From Voacanga thouarsii (lineage: Eukaryota > Streptophyta > Magnoliopsida > Gentianales > Apocynaceae), in NCBI GenBank assembly GCA_026120185.1, contig JANUWF010001050.1:997001-1061000 (forward strand): a DNA stretch of 64,000 nt, written 5' to 3'. A program made the translations under genes and the position numbers. Shown here one piece after another: positions 57,096-64,000 of this stretch (position 1 is its first letter; every line of letters begins with the position of its first letter). Under the pieces are notes generated by a model that was not told where the DNA came from, made no database searches, and saw nothing but the letters and a program-made list of their open reading frames with translations.

Positions 57096-58512
57096 TGTTG
57101 GGAAATATGCACCGTAGACTAAGTTTCTAATATAAAAATCGAATGTTTTAATAAAATAATTTATTTTTCAGAAATTATTTGTGAATTTACAATTTTATTT
57201 GTGCACAATTATATTTGGAAAAGACCCATTGTATTTCAGTAAGTGGTCCATATGAATGGAGGTCTTTCACAGTAAGGTATGGATTATGGGTTACATAACA
57301 CATAAACGTTCGTTCTTAACTGATTGATGAGAATGGGAATCTCATCATGTCTAGGTTATTATGTTATGAATTCTACATGGGGAATGGCTTACCTTTAGCC
57401 AGTGAGTAGTTCATTCACTTCATGATATAAGCCTATTTCGAATACGTAGAACAAGACCTGTAGTAGTGGTTTCTAAAAGTAATATATGGTAGAAACCTAG
57501 ACTACTGCCTCTACAGTATGGACTAGCACTCTACGACTTGAGTATGAGTTGGTGGTCTAATGAAGTTGGAAGCATATACTTTGATATGCTATAGTTGAGG
57601 TTCTATCATAGGGCCAATATACTTACATATTTGGTATGTGTGACTAGTTAGTTAAGATAGACTTATACACGATAGTTTCTATACTATATTGCCCCTTGTA
57701 GTTATCTGAATGATTTGAATATCCAGGACCCTGGGAAACATGACTTGGATGTTTGCTTTAGGGTAGTTCCCTTGGAAAGTGAAAATAATCCAGAAAGTTG
57801 TGGATCATTAGACTAGAGGCTTAATGATAGTAGATGTCATTTAGGGAGGTGTTAGTACACTTGTTCCTCTCTAAATGTACGGTGATGTATAGAAGGGTAT
57901 TTTAGTCATTACACCTATAGGTCAGAGACTTTGCTAACGTAGCACTGTCCTTGGGGTCAATATTTTCTTATGGTGATATTAGGAAATATTTAAAATGTAA
58001 AATACGGCTATTTATATGCTAAGGGTATTTTGGTCATCTTAGTAGCCAAGGCGGTGTGTCTTTTGGTTCCCAATTTAAACCGTGAGTCCTAATTAAATAC
58101 AGGATAAGGAATTGATCTTGAATTAAATGGAATTTATTTTATTTAAGTAGCCTGATTTAATTATTGGGTTAGAATAAAATAAAGGTCTATAGAGAGAGAA
58201 TTAATTAAATTAGTTTAGTGGGCTAATTAATTATTCAAGGCTTTGGCCCAATTTAAATAATTAGGGATTAACTTGGGACTAAATTGATTTAGGCTTATTT
58301 AATTGGACTGAAAAATTAATTATTTGTTGGGTCATTAAGTTGGTTCTAACTAGAATAATTAATTAAACCCAATAAGTTAAACCAAGAGTTCAATGGCCCA
58401 GTCTAGTTTAACCTAGGGTTTTTTATTTAGGTTAAATAGGAGGATTAGAAACAACGTTATTGAAAATCAGACACACAAGAGAGACGGCTTCTTCTCTATG
58501 GAATAGCCAGGC

Positions 58513-58571
<59 letters not shown>

Positions 58572-58926
58572 CCTGGCCTGTTAGTTGTTCACCAAATGGT
58601 AGTTAGGCAGGCCATATACTGGAAGACCGAGAGTTAGGCATTCACATACATGCAAAGGCGGAGTAGGAAGCTTGCAGGAATCACACCAGAGGCTTCCACC
58701 AGCACACCTACCCCAATTGCGCATGTTCCAGTCCAGCCACCTTTGAGAATCAGAAGAAGAGGTAAAATTTTTTAAACCTCAGGATTGGGATAAGGCGCAA
58801 CCGGCGCCGGCTAGGGCTGCCAGAGCCGGCGCCGACCCTACCCTGGATTCCCTGTTCTTGTTTTTCCAAATTTTTTATATTCGCTTCCGCTGCGTGCCCT
58901 GTTTTTTTCCGCTTTCTATGCCTTCA
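57096..58926 (+). repeat. 5' LTR of copia D
   Basis: It begins tgttgggaaatatgc and ends ctatgccttca, two bases before a perfect primer site; 1831 bp. It contains a (CT)n tract at 58513-58565 and two gccggcgccggc-like GC-rich strings near 58800 and 58825. The 5 bp before it are tatac, which should recur after the 3' LTR outside the window. Confidence 0.85.
58513..58565 (+). repeat. (CT)n microsatellite in copia D LTR
   Basis: An uninterrupted run of about 26 CT dinucleotides in the downstream part of the LTR. Confidence 0.95.
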
Positions 58927-58928
58927 AT

Positions 58929-58940
58929 TGGTATCAGAGC
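58929..58940 (+). other. Initiator-Met primer binding site of copia D
   Basis: tggtatcagagc is a perfect match to the usual plant copia site complementary to initiator methionine tRNA. It is the best preserved primer site in the window. Confidence 0.92.
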
Positions 58941-60590
58941 ATGAAGGTTTTGTGAAAATATAGGGAGCATGCATCTAGATGAATAAAAATGGACATATAT
59001 GTGTGATTAAAATTGTGATCCTTCGTTGTTTATGGTATGGATAGACTCTCTGTTAAACCTCGTGGGTGGAGGTATAGGAATCTGTAATTTAGTGTTTTTC
59101 TTAATAGATCGTGTCAGCCCAATGTTTATGGATATAGGCGGTTGTTGGTTTTTGTTGATTTCATCGTATTCGATTTGAAATCGGAGAGCCATCGAAGCTA
59201 GAAATTGTGCAGAAAAATAGAGAAAATTCGCAGAAGAAAATCACAGGAAAAAAAACTACAGAAGAATCCAGCAGAGCCTAACCGGCGCCGGCTAGGGCCT
59301 GGAAGGCCGGTCCGCACTGTTTTCTCGTGGATCCTAGTTCTATGCAGCGGGTGCAGTGGACCACAGTTCAGATAAGTGGCTGATCCAATGCGGTAGGTGC
59401 AGTGGACCAAGAAATTTTTTTTTAAAATTTTCCTTGTAATTTTTCTTGAAATTTCTTTTGGTTTTGGGATTCAAACCAAGCGAAGTTAATATTTTGCAAT
59501 AGTTAATATTCAAGGAATATTTTTGCATGAAAAATATTAGTAAGGGATTTTAAGATTAAATAAGACCATTAATTAATTAATTAATGTGTTTAATTCTATT
59601 ATCTGGGCACTTAGGTTTAAAAATAGAAGAGCATGAAAACATCTACTGTTTTCTAGCATGTTATTTATTTTTGGTACCTATGTGCACATTTTCTCAAAGA
59701 CCAAAGTCTTTAAGAATGTTTTGACAAGGACAACATTTTTCTACAAATTCAATGGTTATTTTAGTTTGAACAAAAATTAATCCTTAGATATTTTCTCAAA
59801 TGATTTAATCCTTGATATAGAAAATATATTGGATTTAGATATTTTTGTAAGGTTAAAATAGAAAGCCACTTTGTTTTAGTTTGGCACAAAAAAAATTGTT
59901 TTGTCAAATAAACTTGAGACGAAAGTCTCTAGAAAGTTTTAATTGGAAAATTTTTTAAATCATTAAGTTTTTAACTTAAATAAAATTAATCTATAGGAAA
60001 AACTCTCAAATGATATAAACTTTGACATAAAGATTTTTATGGACTTAGAAATTTTATTTTTTAGTTAAGGGAAAAACTTAATGGAAATTTTCAAAAGGAT
60101 ATTTTTCAAAAAAACTCTTGTTTTAAAAGACTAAGTGGGAGAGGGGTTCCAACGGCCCCACGGCTTCCATCACGATCCTCATTAGAGATTGTGGGTCCCC
60201 TCACGTCACCCTGGGAGTGAACTCGTATAAGATGGGGATACTACAAGGATCTAGATCTAATGGAGGGATGTAATTAATAACCCGGGGCATGTACTATGAT
60301 CGGTCACCCCCTCATTAGAGGTCAAAGTGTGAGGTATGTCCATAAGAAATGAAAAGAAACGGCCATTCCCTCGATGGAGTTATCTTCTAGATCATTACCT
60401 AGAAGGAAAATTAATTTGTGGTGGTTAACACACATAGCTTAAGAAACTGTTAATCTTCCAAAGAAGCTATGTTAGTTTTCCTAAGAGACAAATTGATTAT
60501 TATCAGTTTTGATAATAAGGATAAAGTGCACATATTTGTTTTGTTTTCATAAACTGAATCTTTTTTTTTTATTTTTCAATTTTTCAGAAA
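58941..60590 (+). other. Leader of copia D
   Basis: About 1.65 kb without recognisable coding sequence between primer site and gag. Near 59281-59300 ccggcgccggctaggg repeats a motif from the LTR at 58800, and gcagcgggtgcagtggacca / gcggtaggtgcagtggacca occurs twice (59344, 59390). The short frames 59007-59192 and 59198-59410 have no domain. Confidence 0.6.
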
Positions 60591-60596
60591 AATTGG

Positions 60597-61425
60597 AGAT
60601 TCTTTTAGTCCATTGGCTGTTATTCTCTGAGAGAACAAGCTAACGGGACCAAACTATGTGGATTGAAAAAGGAACCTGGACATAATACTCTCAATGAAAG
60701 AGTATAAGTATGTCCTTTACGAAACCTGCCCTATTATTGGGGACAGTTCCACTGTCGAGGAGCGTGAGGCTGAGAATGCATGGAAGAAGGCCAATGAGAT
60801 AGCTCATTGTTACATGTTGGCCTCCATGTCCAATGTGCTCCAATCCAAACATGAGCACATGACCACTGCGTATGACATAACCCAATCATTAGCCACGATG
60901 TTAGCGGATAAGAGCCGGCTCGCAAGGCAGGAAGCTCTTCGAACCATCATTAACACTAAGATGGCTGAGGGAGCATCAGTCAGAGAACATATGCTCAAGA
61001 TGATTGCTGCTTTTGAGGAGGCAGAAATCTTAGGGGCTGTCATTGACCCTGAGAGCCAAGTGGACATGGTTCTCGAATCTCTACCGGGTTCCTTTACTCA
61101 GTTAAAGTTGAACTATAATATAAACAAGTTGAACATAGGCTTGACTGAGTTGATGAAGGAGCTCCAGATGGTGAGGAAGGTCATGAATCCATAATCTAAG
61201 GCTATGATTGCTTAGGCTTCATCTTCTAGATATGGGCCCAAGCCCAGAAAGTTCAAGAAGAAGAAGGGGAACGCAGCGGTCCAACCCAAGACCCAGCCTA
61301 AAGACAAACACAAGGGCAAGTACTTCAAGTGTGGACTGAAGGGACATTAGAAAAAGGAATGTCCATATCTTCAAGCCAAGAAAAACCCCACAGGTAATGT
61401 TTTCTATCTAGAGTCTAAATCAATG
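60597..61425 (+). pseudogene. Copia D gag
   Basis: KLTGPNYVD-stop-KRNLDIIL leads into the open frame 60694-61194 (166 codons: MKEYKYVLYETCP, LASMSNVLQSKHEHMTTAYD, GASVREHMLKMIAAFEEAEI, NYNINKLNIGLTELMKELQ), a UBN2-type Gag. After two Gln-to-stop changes the Lys-rich linker ends in a zinc knuckle near 61321-61365 reading YFKCGLKGH-stop-KKEC, with the first Cys replaced by Tyr and Trp by a stop. Confidence 0.9.
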
Positions 61426-61757
61426 GTTGGATCAACTTCCACTTGAATTGTTGATTCAGGAGCCAGTGATCACATATGTAACTCCTTGCAGGGGTTTAAA
61501 AAGATTAGAAGACTCCAGAAGGGCGAACATGGACTACATGTGGGAAATAGAGCACAAGTTTAGGCCCCTACAGTAGGAGAACTGGATCTTGTTTTTTTAT
61601 TGTAATAGAATAGTGGTTTTGAAAGATATTTTATATGTACCTGGATTTAGACAGAATTTGATTTCGGTAGTGAAATTAATAAATCAAAGGATATTCTGTA
61701 TCTTTTCATTCTGGTATTTCTATCAATAGAGATGAAGAAATTTTATGTACTGGGCAC
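61426..61757 (+). pseudogene. Copia D protease
   Basis: A Trp-to-stop change (tga at 61444) precedes IVDSGASDHICNSLQGF, in which the catalytic Asp-Ser-Gly is intact. GLHVGNRAQ and a degenerate stretch follow, with stops and at least one frameshift before the pre-integrase region. Confidence 0.88.
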
Positions 61758-62760
61758 ATGTATGGGAATCTATTTTTCTTAAACCTTATTAACAATCAAT
61801 TAAATAACGCTCGATCTGAACCTTTAACAAGGAAGAGAAAGACCAATGTCAATGACTCTTATATTTGGTATATAAGGTTAGGGTATATCAACTCAACCGG
61901 GATTCAGAGGTTGATCCATGATGTGCCATTGGGCTCATTGAGATTGAAAATTTGGCCTCAGTATGAGTCCTACCTGATGGGAAAGTGACCAAAAGGTCAT
62001 TTACCCCTAAGGCGGATAGAGCCAAGGAGGTATTGAGTCTTATTCACACTAATGTGTGTGGTCCCCTGTTTACACCAACTAGAAGAGGTTTTGAGTATTT
62101 CATCACCTTCACGGATGATTGTATAAGGTTTGGTTATGTTTACCTGATAAGACGCAAGTCTGACTCTTTTGACAAGTTCAAAGAGTTTAAGGCTGAAGTG
62201 GAGCGTCGGACAGGTAAATTGATCAAGGCATTACGATCGGATCGTGGTGGAGAGTACCTCATTGGTGAATTCAAGGACTACATGGTACATCATGGGACAG
62301 TATTACAACTCTTTGCATGGGGACATCCCAATAGAACGGAGTGGCTAAGAGAAGGAACAGGACATTGATGGAAATGGTCCGAAGCATGATGTCTCATGCT
62401 ACTTTTCCAGTGTCTTTTTGGGGATATGCCCTGGAATCAGCGGCATACATTTTGAACTTGGTGCCTTCTAAGTCAGTACCTAGGACTCCCTATGAGATGT
62501 GGACTGGGTGTAAGCCAAGTCTAAATCATCTCAGCATATAGGGTTGTCCAGCTTATGTACTGGTCAAGGGAGACAAGTTGGAACCAAGGTCAGAATTATG
62601 CTATTTTGTGGGTATCCAAAATGGACAAATGGTGGTTACTTTTATCATCATAAGGAGCAGAAAGTACTAGTTAGTACTAATGCTAGATACTTGGAGGATG
62701 ATCAAAGTACTTCCACAAAAGGTTCAACTAGGTTGGAACTGGAGGAGAAGTTATTTTCGG
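61758..62760 (+). pseudogene. Copia D integrase
   Basis: In the zinc domain the motif WHxRLGHI reads WYIRLGYI (Tyr at 61869 and 61884), and the Cys pair is Tyr-Glu-Ser-Tyr (61962 and 61971), so all four zinc ligands are Tyr. The core frame 61985-62368 has EYFITFTDDCIRFGYVY and LRSDRGGEYL with both Asp residues. A frameshift near 62335 moves to RRNRTLMEMVRSMMSHATF, SFWGYALESAAYILNLVPSK and PYEMWTGCKPSLNHL. A deleted base near 61986 separates the first two frames. Confidence 0.9.
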
Positions 62761-63660
62761 AAGCAACTTCTTCTGACCCGATTGTGAAACAAGAAGAAGT
62801 ACAGCTTCAAGAGCCTGTACAAATAAAGTCTCATCATAGTGGGAGAATGTCTAGGGTTCCAGAAAGGTAGACTGGAGAAGCTTTCGAGCTAGTCTCTGAC
62901 CATCAGGAACAAAACCCCACTAGATACAAGGAGGCTATTGCTAATGCCGATGCAAATCTGTGGCATGAAGTAATGAAAGCTGAAATTGAGTCTATGTATC
63001 TCAATCAGGTTTGGGATCTTGTAGCTTCACCTGAAGGGATAAAACCCATAGGGTGTAAGTGGGTATACAAGAGAAAGAGGAGAGTAGATGGAAAGGTGAA
63101 AACCTTCAAAGCTAAGCTTGTGGTGAAAGGGTATACTTAGAAAGAGGGAATCGACTATGAGAAAACCTTTTCCCTGGTAGCCATGCTTAAGTCTATCCGT
63201 ATCCTCCTTACCATCGCATGTCATTATGACTACGAGATATGGCAAATGGATGTCAAGATGGTATTTTTAAATGGCTATCTTAGTAAAAACATCTATACGT
63301 CCCAACCGGAAGGTTTTATTGCTGAGGGCCAAGAGTATATGGTTTGCAAGCTTAAGAAGTCCATCTATAGATTTAAGCAGGCATCAAGGGTATGGAACAT
63401 TCGTTTTGATGAGACTGTAAAATCTTACGGTTTTGTTCAAAACGAGGATAAACCATGAGTGTACAGAAAGCTTGAAGGCATTAATGTGGTTTTTCCTGTC
63501 TTGTATATGGTTGACATTCTACTCATTAGAAATGATGTAGGGTCATTATCATCTACAAAGGTTTGGCTGTCTAGTCAATTCAGTATGAAGGACTAGGGAG
63601 AAGCCAGCTACATTCTCAGGATTAGACTTCTTAGAAATAGGAAGTAGAGAATGTTAGGAT
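62761..63660 (+). pseudogene. Copia D reverse transcriptase
   Basis: The frame gives ANLWHEVMKAEIESMYLNQV, KPIGCKWVYKRKRRVDGKVK, IWQMDVKMVFLNGYLS (first catalytic Asp present) and LKKSIYRFKQASRVWNIRFD. The catalytic box that should read YVDD is YMVD near 63505, losing the first Asp of the pair. Stops occur at 62868, 63138 and 63457. Confidence 0.9.
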
Positions 63661-64000
63661 TATCACAAGCTGCATACATTAACAAGATGTTGGCCAGGTA
63701 CAGCATGAACTCATGCAAGGGAGCTCTAATTCCTTGCAGACATGGGTTATCATTTTCTTCAAGGGACTGTCCTAAGTCTCAAGAAGAAAATGACAGGATG
63801 TACGCCATGCTGTATTCTAGGCTAGATACCTACTTTGCCGTAGGCTTGGTTAGCAAATATCATTCAAACCCTGAGGAGGTTCATTGGTAAGCTGTAAAGC
63901 ATATACTCAAGTACCTCAAGGGAACGAGAGATTATATGCTGGTTTATAGGGCTAATGACTTGGTTCCTATAGGAAACACAAACTCAGACTTCCAAGCAGA
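63661..64000 (+). pseudogene. Copia D connection domain and RNase H, cut by window end
   Basis: QAAYINKMLARYSMNSCKGA, CPKSQEENDRMYAMLYSRLD and AVKHILKYLKGTRDYMLVYR lead to the start of RNase H (NTNSDFQAD). The element continues beyond 64000; its 3' LTR should be about 1.8 kb and end before a tatac target copy. Confidence 0.88.

Overview
The window is plant nuclear DNA, almost certainly from a eudicot with a repeat-rich genome. It is AT-rich and holds no intact gene. It is built almost entirely from decayed Ty1/copia and Ty3/gypsy retrotransposons, a very large CACTA element, solo LTRs, a hAT-like element and a Helitron, nested in one another. The only host-gene trace is a broken copy of a gene resembling the plant coiled-coil protein SCD2 near 55-57 kb. 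Nothing bacterial, organellar or CRISPR-like was seen.

Layout. 1-8343: four near-identical head-to-tail copies (periods 2107, 2103 and 2098 bp) of a chimeric unit that joins gypsy-LTR-like DNA to a minus-strand copia reverse transcriptase/RNase H segment; the last copia copy runs on to about 8740. 9181-35833: copia element A (plus strand), with a tandem duplication inside gag and a hAT-like insertion, split in its integrase region by gypsy element E (13549-33674, minus strand, TSD attag/gttag). Gypsy E is itself split by a 14.8-kb CACTA element (15072-29869, TSD tac). The CACTA contains three solo LTRs (TSDs tgcat, atata, atatt), long microsatellites and an array of about ten ~425-bp units.

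35834-52094: copia element B (plus strand), split in its reverse transcriptase by gypsy element X (40445-51623, minus strand, TSD gtatt/gtatc). The left LTR of X was hit by copia element C (TSD tggtt), and a later inversion turned around the 3' half of C with its flanking LTR sequence. The right LTR of X carries a 526-bp Helitron; the left LTR preserves the empty site. 52095-53012: CACTA-end-like debris. 53013-57095: the SCD2-like gene relic. 57096-64000: copia element D (plus strand), which lies in an intron position of the relic and runs off the window.

The elements do not act together as a working system. The value of the window is as a layered record: target-site duplications, paralogous empty sites and interrupted reading frames allow the order of insertions, deletions and one inversion to be reconstructed. 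Two cross-cutting signals stand out. Coding decay is rich in transitions such as Cys-to-Tyr, His-to-Tyr and Trp-to-stop, as expected from cytosine methylation. The four tandem units differ mostly at CAG/CTG/CG sites, which may be a sequencing artefact of methylated DNA rather than real divergence.
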